This document shows, piece by piece, positions 56,686 to 64,000 of a stretch of DNA of 64,000 nucleotides. This DNA comes from Pseudoxanthomonas sp. PXM01. GTDB lineage: Bacteria > Pseudomonadota > Gammaproteobacteria > Xanthomonadales > Xanthomonadaceae. The stretch spans positions 1,426,001-1,490,000 of the forward strand of contig NZ_JACVAJ010000002.1 in the NCBI RefSeq assembly GCF_014851815.1. The letters run 5' to 3'. The notes beneath the pieces are model-generated. The model did no database searches, was not told the DNA's origin, and saw nothing but the letters and a program-made list of their open reading frames with translations. The translations under genes were made by a program, and so were the position numbers. Numbering within the stretch: the stretch's first letter is position 1; every line of letters starts with the position of its first letter.

Positions 56686-57534
56686 ATGTCCAGCCATCGC
56701 TACGCCGTCTTCGGACACCCCGTCGCCCACTCGCTGTCGCCCCGCATCCATGCCGCCTTCGCGCAGCAGGTCGGCATCGCGCTGGAGTACACGGCCATCG
56801 ACACCGCGGCGCACGACTTCGTCGCCACGCTGGACCGCTTCGCCGGCGACGGTGGTGCGGGCGCCAACGTCACCCTGCCATTGAAGGAAGCCGCCTTCGC
56901 GATCTGCGCGCAAGCGAGCGATCGCGCCCGGCGTGCCGGCGCAGTGAACACGCTGACCCGCAACGACGGCCAGTGGCATGGCGACAACACGGACGGCGCC
57001 GGGCTGGTGCGCGATCTGACGGGACGCCAGGGGCTGGACCTGCGTGCACGCCGCGGCCTGCTGCTCGGCGCCGGCGGCGCCGCGCGCGGCGTGGCGCCCG
57101 CGCTGCTGGACGCCGGCATCAGCGAACTGATCATCGTGAACCGGACGGCGGACCGCGCCGACGCGCTGGCCGATGCACTGGGCGAACCGGATCGCGCGCA
57201 CTCGCGCTACTGGGACGACCTGCGCGACCTCGGTGACTTCTCGCTGATCATCAACGCGACCTCGGCGGCACGCCAGGACCAGGGGGCGTTCACCCTGCCG
57301 TTCACGCTGGCCACGCCACGCACGCTGGCGGTCGACCTCAACTATGGCGAAGCGGCGATCCCGTTCCTTGCCTGGGCGCGCGCTGCCGGCTGCCACGACG
57401 CCGTGGACGGGCTGGGCATGCTGGTGGAGCAGGCCGCCGAAGCCTTCGAGCAATGGCATGGCGTGCGACCGGAAACAGATGCCGTCTACGCCGCGCTGCG
57501 CGGCAAGGACAAGGTGCTGGTGACGGCGGACTGA
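56686..57534 (+). CDS. aroE: Shikimate 5-dehydrogenase
   Basis: AroE reduces 3-dehydroshikimate to shikimate with NADPH. The 282-residue protein has '[17 protein letters not shown]' (substrate loop), '[12 protein letters not shown]' with the catalytic Lys, '[11 protein letters not shown]' with the catalytic Asp, and the NADP-binding loop '[16 protein letters not shown]' followed by 'NRTADRA'. The ATG at 56686 gives the family N-terminus '[11 protein letters not shown]'. An in-frame upstream ATG at 56629 would add 19 residues (see findings). Confidence 0.97.
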   Translation: MSSHRYAVFGHPVAHSLSPRIHAAFAQQVGIALEYTAIDTAAHDFVATLDRFAGDGGAGANVTLPLKEAAFAICAQASDRARRAGAVNTLTRNDGQWHGDNTDGAGLVRDLTGRQGLDLRARRGLLLGAGGAARGVAPALLDAGISELIIVNRTADRADALADALGEPDRAHSRYWDDLRDLGDFSLIINATSAARQDQGAFTLPFTLATPRTLAVDLNYGEAAIPFLAWARAAGCHDAVDGLGMLVEQAAEAFEQWHGVRPETDAVYAALRGKDKVLVTAD

Positions 57535-57539
57535 CCGCG

Positions 57540-58064
57540 ATGCTCATCAGGCTCGCTTCAAGCGTCGCCCTGATGTTCGGTCTGGCCCCGCACGCCAAGG
57601 CGGGATGGATACACGAGGTGCGCGCGCCGTCGGCCGCCCTGCCGGCCACCTCCAGCCTTCGTTATGACGCGGCACCCGATGTCGGCACGCCGCGCCTTGA
57701 TGAGGCACTGCTCGCGCTGACCGACGCCAGCCGTGTTGAGCTGGATATCCTCGTGCTGCACGAACGGATGCTGGAAGCCGACTTCCAGCATGAGCTCTTC
57801 CTGCTCCTGCGCGCCTCGGCGCCATCGCAGCTTGAAGAAGCGCTTGTCTCTTCCGGCAACCACGACAATCCCGCGTTGCTGGCGCTGCGTCGCCCGTTCC
57901 TGCAGGCGGTTTCGGATTCGCGCATCGTCACCGGATATCGGCAGGATCTCGCCAAGCATGGCCTTCGTGTCGCCGATGTGCAGCTCGAGAAGCTCGCCCT
58001 GGACGCGAGTGGAGATACACCCCGCCTGCGTTGTTTCCTCTGGTTGACCCTCTTGCCCCTGTGA
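57540..58064 (+). CDS. Exported hypothetical protein
   Basis: The 174-residue protein starts with a signal-like stretch ('LIRLASSVALMFGLAPHAKA') and a mature part of unknown family ('PRLDEALLALTDASRVELDILVLHERM', shown partly as 'DEALLALTDASRVELD'). It begins six bases after the aroE stop and may be in the same transcript. No domain was recognised, and a cut at residue 20 is only a prediction. Confidence 0.6.
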   Translation: MLIRLASSVALMFGLAPHAKAGWIHEVRAPSAALPATSSLRYDAAPDVGTPRLDEALLALTDASRVELDILVLHERMLEADFQHELFLLLRASAPSQLEEALVSSGNHDNPALLALRRPFLQAVSDSRIVTGYRQDLAKHGLRVADVQLEKLALDASGDTPRLRCFLWLTLLPL

Positions 58065-58122
58065 AGCGAAGCGGCGCCATCAAGTAGGCTAGGCTGCGAC
58101 GAAACATTCCTGGAGGAAATGC

Positions 58123-58473
58123 ATGGACGGACTTTTCACCCAACTGCTGACGATGCTCGGCTACCAGCTGCCCGAACTGCTGGCCTGCGTGGCCGGCACC
58201 GCAATGCTGGCGATGTGGGCACCGCCGGCGCCGGGTCGCAAGCTGGCGCTGGCCGGCATTTCGCTGATGCTGCTGACCACCCTGCTGCGCGGCGTGATGA
58301 GCGTGTGGCAGGCATGGGTGATCAACAGCGCCACCGACGGCTATGCCTCGGTGAGCAGCATGATGGGTCTGTTCAGCGCCGTCGGCATGCTGATCGGCGT
58401 CGTCTCCGCGGCCGGCCTGGTGATGCTGGCGTGGGGCGCCTGCAAGGCGATGCAGGCCACGCGCACGGCCTAG
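58123..58473 (+). CDS. Small membrane protein, three helices
   Basis: The 116-residue protein has three hydrophobic segments (about 15-31, 38-55, 82-106) and a short polar start. GGAGGA lies nine bases before the ATG. TAGGCT at 58085-58090 resembles the -10 boxes of this window. No family was recognised. Confidence 0.65.
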   Translation: MDGLFTQLLTMLGYQLPELLACVAGTAMLAMWAPPAPGRKLALAGISLMLLTTLLRGVMSVWQAWVINSATDGYASVSSMMGLFSAVGMLIGVVSAAGLVMLAWGACKAMQATRTA

Positions 58474-58540
58474 GCGATATCCGCATAGGCGCCGCTGAAA
58501 ACGGAATAGCGCGACAGCACCCGGCGACAGGCGAGCGGGC

Positions 58541-58546
58541 TAGCAT
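58541..58546 (+). promoter_or_regulatory. Putative -10 element (TAGCAT) of the ThuA-like gene
   Basis: TAGCAT ends six bases before the ATG at 58553. The spacing equals those at 697 and 33467, so the transcript is likely leaderless. No Shine-Dalgarno sequence is visible. Confidence 0.45.
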
Positions 58547-58552
58547 CGCGGG

Positions 58553-59326
58553 ATGAAACGCTTCCTGCTGCTGACGCTCCTCTGCCTCGCCTCCCTGGCT
58601 TCCTCCGCGTGCGCGCAGGGCCAGTTCAAGGTGCTGGTGGTCGCCATCCCCAACCGCTACCACCACGACTACGCCGTGGTCGCCAAGCCGCAGTTCGAAC
58701 GGATGGCGCAGGTGCATGGCTTCGACCTGACGTGGTCGTGGAACAGCACACCGTTCGATGGCGACCTGTCGCCCTATGCCGCCATCGTGCTGCTCAACAC
58801 GCCAGGCGACGAACTGAAAGGCGAGCAGCGCGGCAAACTGGAAGCCTATGTGCGCGCCGGCGGCGGGGTGATGGCCGTGCACCGCGCGCTGATCTTCAAT
58901 CCGCCCGGCGACTGGCCCTGGTTCGAGCGCCTGATCGGGCGGACGTTCCGCATCCATCCGATGGTGCAGACCGCCACCGTACGCGTGGAGGATCCCGCGT
59001 TCCCCGCGACGTTCGGCCTGCCGTCGCGCTGGGTGTGGACGGACGAGTGGTACGAGTTCAACGCCCCGGTCACGCGCGGCCTGCGCACCGTGCTCAGCGT
59101 GGACGAAACCAGCTACGACCCGACCCGCATCTGGCCTGGCCAGACCGCGCGCGGCATGGGCAAGGACCATCCCGTCGCGTGGTACCACGCCTACGACGGC
59201 GGCCGCGTCTTCGTCACCTCACTGGGGCACACGCCGGCGCTGTACGACGACCCGTCGTACCTGGCGCATCTCTACGGCGGCCTGTGGTGGACCGCGACCG
59301 GCAAGGGCATCGACGCATCGCGCTGA
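58553..59326 (+). CDS. Exported ThuA-like protein (trehalose-utilisation family fold)
   Basis: The 257-residue protein has a signal peptide ('LASLASSACAQG'). The ThuA/glutamine-amidotransferase-like fold then reads 'KVLVVAIPNRYHHDYAVV', 'YAAIVLLNTPGDEL', 'YVRAGGGVMAVHRAL', 'HPVAWYHAYDGGRVFVTSLGH' and 'YGGLWWTA'. The family acts on sugars or is of unknown activity; 'ThuA' assignment is by fold. It faces the DUF4380 gene, ten bases apart. Confidence 0.85.
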   Translation: MKRFLLLTLLCLASLASSACAQGQFKVLVVAIPNRYHHDYAVVAKPQFERMAQVHGFDLTWSWNSTPFDGDLSPYAAIVLLNTPGDELKGEQRGKLEAYVRAGGGVMAVHRALIFNPPGDWPWFERLIGRTFRIHPMVQTATVRVEDPAFPATFGLPSRWVWTDEWYEFNAPVTRGLRTVLSVDETSYDPTRIWPGQTARGMGKDHPVAWYHAYDGGRVFVTSLGHTPALYDDPSYLAHLYGGLWWTATGKGIDASR

Positions 59327-59336
59327 TGCGCGACGA

Positions 59337-60359
59337 TCAGTCGGTCGCGCCGCAGAGCGCCAGGCGTTCGCACAGGAACGCGACCTGCGCATCCTGCGTT
59401 TCGGGTCCGTCGTACGCCAGCACGGTCCAGCGTTCCCGGGCCTGCATCGCCTCGCCGGCCGCGAGGATGCGGAACGGCGCGTGCACTTCCATTTCCAGCA
59501 GGCCGGCCTGGACGTCGTCGGCGTGGTCCAGATACAGCTCGACCTGGCCGTGCTCGGGATGGATGGCGGCGCGCGGCTGGTGGTCGAAGCGGATCACGAA
59601 GGCCTGTCCGTAGGTGAACCCCGCCATCCAGCCGGCCGACGGCTGCAGGAACACCTTGCCGCGGCGCATCGGAAGATCCGGCGACATGGGCTGGAACGAG
59701 AAGACGCCACGCTCGATCCGCCACACAGGCACCGCACCGTCCTCGCCTTCGACACGCACGTCACGCGCATCGGCCACCGGCACGTAGACGCGCGTCGCCG
59801 CAGAGGTCCGCGTGTTGAACCACAGGTCGCGCGCGACGGGACGTCCACGGATGTTGCGTGCGGTCGCCGTCACGATGAGGGTGGCCGGATCGGCCGGATC
59901 GAATGCGAACGATTTCAGCAGCCGCACCCCGGTGACGGGGCTGTCGATGCCTTCCAGCACCAGCCGCTCGGGCGAACGCGCGACCACGCGCGTCCCTGCG
60001 AAGGCCAGGTACGGGTCCGGCGGCCACACCGCCTTCGCCGCGCGACGCGATGGATTCGCGTCCTGGTCGGACCACCAGCCGCTCTGCGGCCCCAGCCACA
60101 CGTCATGCCCCAGATAGCCTATGTCGTCCGCGTCCGCCGAGACGGCTGGCGTCGGCTGCGACGCGACGGGTTCGCCGATCCTGATCAGGTTGGGACGATC
60201 GACGCGCCCGGCATGCAGCACACGACCGCCGAATGCCGGCGTGATCTCGACGACGATCTCCGTCGACTGCAACCGGATGCGTTCGACGTCCGTGGCGTTC
60301 GCAGGCCCTGCACCGAGGCACAGCGCGACGAGGACGAGCGGCGTGACGAGCGTGCGCAT
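59337..60359 (-). CDS. Exported DUF4380-like protein
   Basis: The 340-residue protein has a signal peptide ('LVTPLVLVALCLGAGPANA') and a beta-rich sugar-epimerase-like body: 'IVVEITPAFGGRVLHAGR', 'LGHDVWLGPQSGWWSD', 'ARNIRGRPVARDLWFNTR' and 'GFTYGQAFVIRFDHQPR'. This matches DUF4380 (galactose-mutarotase-like). A GTG at 60368 overlapping the upstream stop (TAGTG) is an alternative start. It is last in the MoxR-type operon; co-transcription with the ATPase group is likely, but its role is unknown. Confidence 0.75.
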   Translation of the reverse strand: MRTLVTPLVLVALCLGAGPANATDVERIRLQSTEIVVEITPAFGGRVLHAGRVDRPNLIRIGEPVASQPTPAVSADADDIGYLGHDVWLGPQSGWWSDQDANPSRRAAKAVWPPDPYLAFAGTRVVARSPERLVLEGIDSPVTGVRLLKSFAFDPADPATLIVTATARNIRGRPVARDLWFNTRTSAATRVYVPVADARDVRVEGEDGAVPVWRIERGVFSFQPMSPDLPMRRGKVFLQPSAGWMAGFTYGQAFVIRFDHQPRAAIHPEHGQVELYLDHADDVQAGLLEMEVHAPFRILAAGEAMQARERWTVLAYDGPETQDAQVAFLCERLALCGATD

Positions 60360-60367
60360 GCGCGCCA

Positions 60368-61666
60368 CTACAGCACGCCGTCGCGCTTCACCGCCAGGTA
60401 GCGCTCCACCAGCGCACCCGGCAGTTCGTCGCTGGTGACATCCAGCACCATCACACGATGGCTGCGCAGCGCATCGTGCGCCGCCGTGCGCTGCTCCCGG
60501 TAGCGGGCGACGGCGCCGGCATGGATCGCACCCTGCAGGTCATGCACTTCCTCATCGAGGGCATCGTCCAGTGAGGTCTCGCGCAGGCTGGCCACGCAGA
60601 CCAGGTGCCGCTTCTGCAGCAGGCGCACCGCGGCCAACAGGTCGTCGATGTCCTCGTCGCGCACATTGGTCACCAGCATCACCAGCGCCCGACGGCGCTG
60701 GCGCAGGCTGAGCTCGGTGGCGGCGGCCAGATAGTCCGTGGCGACCGGGCGCGGCTGCAGGTCGTAGCTGGCGCGCAGCAGCGTATCGATGGCCGCCATG
60801 CCACGTTGCGGCGCGACCCAGCGGCTGTCGCCACCGGCGGCGAACAGGCCTACGCCGTCGCCCTGCCGCAGCGCCAGATAGGACACCACCAGCGATGCGT
60901 TGAGCACGTGGTCGAAGTGGCCCAGTTCGTCCTCGCGCGCCATCATCCGGCGGCCGGTATCGATCAGCATGACCAGTTGCTGGTTCTTCTCGTCCTGGTA
61001 CTCGCGCGAGATCAGCTTGCGAGAGCGCGCAGTGGCTTTCCAGTCGACCTGGCGCAGGCTGTCGCCGACGCGGTACTCGCGCATCTGGTGGAAGTCGGTG
61101 CCTTCGCCGCGCCGCCGCTTCAGATGCGCGCCCACGAGGCGCGACGCCTGTTCGGCACTGAACAACGCGAAGCGCGTCAGCGGCGCGAAGTTCGGGTACA
61201 CGCGTACCCGCTGCGGCGCACCGGCTACGCGCGACTGCCGCCACAGCGCCAGTGCGGAACGCAGGCGCAACTGCACGCCCTCGAAGTGCGCGTCACCGCG
61301 CGCCGCGGGGCGCAGCCGATAGGTGACGCGGGTGGCCGACATCGGGGCCAGCGTCAGCCGGCGCGGCAGGCCCGACGAGGCCCAGCCGCCCGGATGCAGG
61401 TCGAACACCTCCAGCCGCTGCTTCACCCGCGACTCGAACACCAGCGCGACATCGCGTTCCATGCCCAGCGGCAGCGCCTCGGGCACCTCGCGCACGGTGT
61501 CCGGCGTAGGTCGCCCGCGCAGCCGCCAGCCGTCCAGCAGCGCGACCGCCAGCATGGCCGCGCCCACCAGCTGCCATTGCCACAGCGACCAGCCGAGGAA
61601 CGGCACGGCCAAGCCTGCCAGTCCCCAGCAGGCGATCAGCGCAATGAGCAGCGGAGCCGGCCTCAT
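60368..61666 (-). CDS. DUF58-domain protein of the MoxR operon
   Basis: The 432-residue protein has two N-terminal helices (about 7-45), a beta-rich middle, and the DUF58 signature 'GEGTDFHQMREYRVGDSLRQVDWKATARSRKL' region (near residues 190-220). A von Willebrand-like metal site follows ('VMLIDTGRRM'). DUF58 proteins work with MoxR ATPases in envelope maintenance. The ATG overlaps the MoxR stop by four bases (ATGA, 61663-61666), so they are made in one ratio. Confidence 0.9.
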   Translation of the reverse strand: MRPAPLLIALIACWGLAGLAVPFLGWSLWQWQLVGAAMLAVALLDGWRLRGRPTPDTVREVPEALPLGMERDVALVFESRVKQRLEVFDLHPGGWASSGLPRRLTLAPMSATRVTYRLRPAARGDAHFEGVQLRLRSALALWRQSRVAGAPQRVRVYPNFAPLTRFALFSAEQASRLVGAHLKRRRGEGTDFHQMREYRVGDSLRQVDWKATARSRKLISREYQDEKNQQLVMLIDTGRRMMAREDELGHFDHVLNASLVVSYLALRQGDGVGLFAAGGDSRWVAPQRGMAAIDTLLRASYDLQPRPVATDYLAAATELSLRQRRRALVMLVTNVRDEDIDDLLAAVRLLQKRHLVCVASLRETSLDDALDEEVHDLQGAIHAGAVARYREQRTAAHDALRSHRVMVLDVTSDELPGALVERYLAVKRDGVL

Positions 61667-62664
61667 TTGCGGGGAGCGTCCACCTTGGCCAGCAGCGCAC
61701 GCAGCGCGTCGTCCGGCGACTGCCCTTCGATCTGCAGTTCGGGCGCGAGGGTGATGCGGTGGCGCAGCGCCGGGCGGGCGATGTCGCGCACGTCGTCGGG
61801 GGTGACGAAGTCGCGCCCCTGCAGCACCGCCTGCGCACGCGCCGCGCGCACCAGGGCGATGCTGCCGCGCGGACCGGCGCCCAGTGCGATGCCGGGCCAC
61901 TTGCGGGTAGCCGCGACGATGCGGACCGCGTAGTCGACGACTTCCGGATCCACGCGCACGGCGGCGGTCTCGCGCTGCATCGCGGCGATGTCGGCGGCGC
62001 CGAGCACGCGCTTCACCTGCGAGAGATCGAAGTCGGCGGCGGTGCGCCCGGTGGTGATGGCATCGACCATGCGCTTCTCGTCCTCCAGCGCCGGATAGTC
62101 GATCAGCACCTTCAGCAGGAAGCGGTCCAGCTGCGCTTCCGGCAACGGATACGTGCCCTCCTGCTCCACCGGATTCTGGGTGGCGAGCGCGATGAAGGGG
62201 GGCGACAGCTGGAACGACTTGCCCTCGATCGTGACCTGGCCTTCCTGCATCACTTCCAGCAGCGCGGACTGGGTCTTGGCCGGGGCGCGGTTGATTTCGT
62301 CGGCCAGCAGGATGTTGGTGAACACCGGACCGCGGCGGATCTGGAAGCTCTCGGTCTTCGGGTCGTAGACGGCATGGCCGCTGACATCGCTCGGCATCAG
62401 GTCGGGCGTGAACTGCACACGCGCGTAGGTCAACTCCAGCGCCTGCGCGAGTGCGCGCACCAGCAGCGTCTTGCCGAGTCCCGGCACGCCCTCGATCAGC
62501 ACGTGGCCGCCGGCGAGCAGCGCGATCAGGATCTGGTCCAGCACGTCGGGCTGGCCGATGAAGGCGCGCGAGACCTCCTCGCGCACGGCCTCGACGCGCT
62601 CGGACAGCGCATTGGTCGGTGTCGGCGGGAGCGCGGGCGGCGCGGCGGCGGTCTCGTCGTTCAT
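61663..62664 (-). CDS. MoxR-family AAA+ ATPase
   Basis: The 333-residue protein has Walker A 'EGVPGLGKTLLVRALA' (about 58-73), Walker B 'NILLADEINRAPAK', sensor 'ATQNPVEQEGTYPLPEAQLDRF' and the lid with 'GAGPRGSIALVRAARA'. MoxR ATPases act as chaperones that mature or activate partner complexes, often with DUF58 and von Willebrand proteins. It overlaps its two neighbours by ATGA on both sides (61663-61666 and 62661-62664). Confidence 0.94.
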   Translation of the reverse strand: MNDETAAAPPALPPTPTNALSERVEAVREEVSRAFIGQPDVLDQILIALLAGGHVLIEGVPGLGKTLLVRALAQALELTYARVQFTPDLMPSDVSGHAVYDPKTESFQIRRGPVFTNILLADEINRAPAKTQSALLEVMQEGQVTIEGKSFQLSPPFIALATQNPVEQEGTYPLPEAQLDRFLLKVLIDYPALEDEKRMVDAITTGRTAADFDLSQVKRVLGAADIAAMQRETAAVRVDPEVVDYAVRIVAATRKWPGIALGAGPRGSIALVRAARAQAVLQGRDFVTPDDVRDIARPALRHRITLAPELQIEGQSPDDALRALLAKVDAPRK

Positions 62665-63860
62665 AGGCGGTTTCTCAGTTGGATCAGCAGGGAAATGCGG
62701 TCGCGGAAGGCCTGCCGGTCGTGCGAGGCAGGAACGTTGAGGGCGGTGCGGATGCGGTCGGCCGGCTGGCCGGTGCGCTCGGCGATGGCGGCGACCTGCG
62801 CCTCGCCGGCGAGCGCGGCGGCGACCGGATCGCGACGGCGCAGGCGCGCAAGGAACGCCTGCCGGACCGCGGAGTACAGCATCACGCCGCGGCCGTAGCG
62901 GTAGAGGTGTTCGCCGCTGGCGCGTACGTGCTCGAGCAGCGAGCGGCGTTCGCCGGCCGGCGACGGTACCGGTGGTCCGAAGCGCTGCATGCGCATCCAC
63001 AACCAGGCGGCCAGCGCTAGCAGCAGCGGCGCCCACACCATCCAGCCCTGAAGGTACAGCGTGCGCCACAACGACGGCATCTCCGCCGCATAGACCAGGT
63101 GTATGGTGCCCTGGCGGTAGTTGGGCGCCAGCACCTGTCGCGCCAGCGCGCGATGGGGACCGTCGCGCAGGCCGCCGCTGGGCGGCGCATCCAGCGCTTC
63201 CTCCATGAAGCCGCGCGTGGCCGTGTTGGCCAGGAAGTCGAAATCGGCCAGCACGTCGACGTGCCCCTTGCCCGCCGCCACGCGGGCGTAGACATAGCCG
63301 TGCTTCAGGTCGCCCCACGCCAGTTCGGGCACGGTATCGTCGAAGGCGAAGCGCCGGCCACGGCAGAACTCCACGTGATGGCCCTCCCCTTCCACCTGGA
63401 AGTCCTCGCACGAGGGGGTTTCGTCCACCAGCCAGGCCGACAGCTGGTCCAGCATCGCGGCCTGCGGCGCATCCGGCCCCGTCGTGGCATCGCCAGGCGA
63501 ATAGGCCGGCGTGCGGATCAGCAGGTGGCCGCCTTCCTCCACCCACGCCAACAGGCGCTCGGCGTCGGACGGCGACAGCACGCGCGGATCGTTGAACAGC
63601 AGCAGCGTGTCGCCGCTGGCCATCGGGTGGTCGTCCAGCATCAGGCGCTGGCGCACATTGACCTTCACGCCATCGGCTTCCAGTGTCTTCGCCAGTGCGT
63701 ACAACGGGTTGTAGGCGGCCTCGCCGGTGGGCGGCAGGTACAGCGTCTTCTCGACGCGATGGAAGGTGTGCCGGAACCACAGCCCTATCAGGGTCAGCAG
63801 CACCAGCGCGACCAGCAGTGTCGCGCCCACCACCCGGCCGTTGCGTCGCGCGTACGTCAT
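62661..63860 (-). CDS. DUF4350-domain membrane protein of the MoxR operon
   Basis: The 399-residue protein has an N-terminal helix (about 10-28), a periplasmic glutamine-amidotransferase-like domain ('LLLFNDPRVLSPSDAERLLAWVEEGGHLLIR'; about 85-120), a second helix near residue 285 ('WAPLLLALAAWLWM') and a cytoplasmic tail. The start at 63860 is preferred because it overlaps the upstream stop by ATGA; 63869 is an in-frame alternative. Its stop overlaps the MoxR start in the same way. Confidence 0.85.
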   Translation of the reverse strand: MTYARRNGRVVGATLLVALVLLTLIGLWFRHTFHRVEKTLYLPPTGEAAYNPLYALAKTLEADGVKVNVRQRLMLDDHPMASGDTLLLFNDPRVLSPSDAERLLAWVEEGGHLLIRTPAYSPGDATTGPDAPQAAMLDQLSAWLVDETPSCEDFQVEGEGHHVEFCRGRRFAFDDTVPELAWGDLKHGYVYARVAAGKGHVDVLADFDFLANTATRGFMEEALDAPPSGGLRDGPHRALARQVLAPNYRQGTIHLVYAAEMPSLWRTLYLQGWMVWAPLLLALAAWLWMRMQRFGPPVPSPAGERRSLLEHVRASGEHLYRYGRGVMLYSAVRQAFLARLRRRDPVAAALAGEAQVAAIAERTGQPADRIRTALNVPASHDRQAFRDRISLLIQLRNRL

Positions 63861-64000
63861 GACGCCCATCCGTAGCGCTGCTGCAGGTCACCCACCAGCA
63901 GGTCGAACTCGTCCTCGCCCGGCAGACGTTCGGCATAAGCGGCGTACTGCCAGGTGCGCACGATACGGGCGAACACGGTGCGGTCTTCGGCCTGCGGCAG
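63857..64000 (-). CDS. C-terminal end of a DUF4129-like protein, cut by window edge
   Basis: Only 47 codons are visible, ending 'LVGDLQQRYGWAS'. The segment 'RTVFARIVRTWQYAAYAERLPGEDEF' region matches the C-terminal part of DUF4129 proteins, which precede DUF4350 in this operon type. It shares ATGA with the DUF4350 start. The assignment rests on context and a short sequence. Confidence 0.55.
   Translation of the reverse strand: MPQAEDRTVFARIVRTWQYAAYAERLPGEDEFDLLVGDLQQRYGWAS

Noticed and set aside
56334..57236. Open frames between the outer-membrane protein gene and aroE and on into aroE in another frame
   Set aside because: Composition is Arg/Ala/Pro-rich, without domain, and most of it overlaps aroE.

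Overview
The window is chromosomal DNA from a GC-rich gammaproteobacterium, most likely a Xanthomonadaceae member of the Pseudoxanthomonas/Stenotrophomonas/Xanthomonas type. This is inferred from gene content and order: a FecI-FecR-TonB receptor cassette whose receptor carries the 'VTGSRI' segment typical of this family, a long RhlB helicase divergent from trxA-rho, a XanB2-type chorismatase, S9 dipeptidyl peptidases of the Stenotrophomonas kind, and a C-rich small RNA beside polA that resembles Xanthomonas sX13. No phage, insertion sequence, CRISPR array, rRNA or tRNA was recognised. The region looks like ordinary, dense core chromosome with several lineage-specific exported-protein blocks.

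Layout. 1-5.5 kb: a truncated secreted S51 (cyanophycinase-like) peptidase, divergent from an ECF sigma factor, its FecR anti-sigma factor and a large STN-domain TonB receptor. 5.5-8.4 kb: a lipoprotein, an acyltransferase and ArfB (minus strand), then a DUF2059 protein and Ung facing each other across a perfect-arm inverted repeat. 8.4-15.2 kb: a two-receiver response regulator, ftsX-ftsE, rhlB, then trxA and rho. 15.2-21.1 kb: a minus-strand iron/heme block (DUF4198, EF-hand, ApbE-DUF2271, TonB receptor). 21.3-25 kb: four tandem paralogous periplasmic proteins with TonB C-terminus-like domains, divergent from a KefB/KefC-type K+/H+ antiporter. The duplication has copied the antiporter's promoter and first codons. 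26.8-30.4 kb: a giant membrane-anchored ankyrin protein and YcgL. 30.5-34.9 kb: an S9 peptidase, a membrane protein, hemF and a DUF421 protein. 34.9-38.5 kb: an sRNA locus, polA and a lipoprotein. 38.5-43.2 kb: UspA, UvrD, an acetyltransferase, a UPF0114 protein and a glutathione transferase. 43.3-52.5 kb: DPP IV, a Coa1-like protein, a 1976-residue thioester alpha-2-macroglobulin and a lipoprotein. 52.6-57.5 kb: xanB2, a small membrane protein, hemB, an acetyltransferase, an outer-membrane protein and aroE. 57.5-64 kb: two hypothetical proteins, a ThuA-like protein, and a tightly overlapped DUF4129-DUF4350-MoxR-DUF58-DUF4380 operon that runs off the window.

How the genes work together. The left end looks like signal-controlled uptake of a ligand. 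The 15-21 kb block suggests iron or heme uptake with periplasmic flavinylation and metal handling. The 21-25 kb block is a recently amplified envelope family. The right-end operon belongs to the MoxR/DUF58 envelope-maintenance class. Housekeeping genes for heme (hemF, hemB), shikimate and chorismate use (aroE, xanB2), DNA repair and replication (ung, polA, uvrD), cell division (ftsEX) and transcription termination (rho) lie between them. The best candidates for something under-described are the tandem TonB-C-like array with its fossil antiporter start, the thioester macroglobulin carrying a TonB-receptor-like 'VTGSRI' segment, and the C-rich sRNA next to polA.
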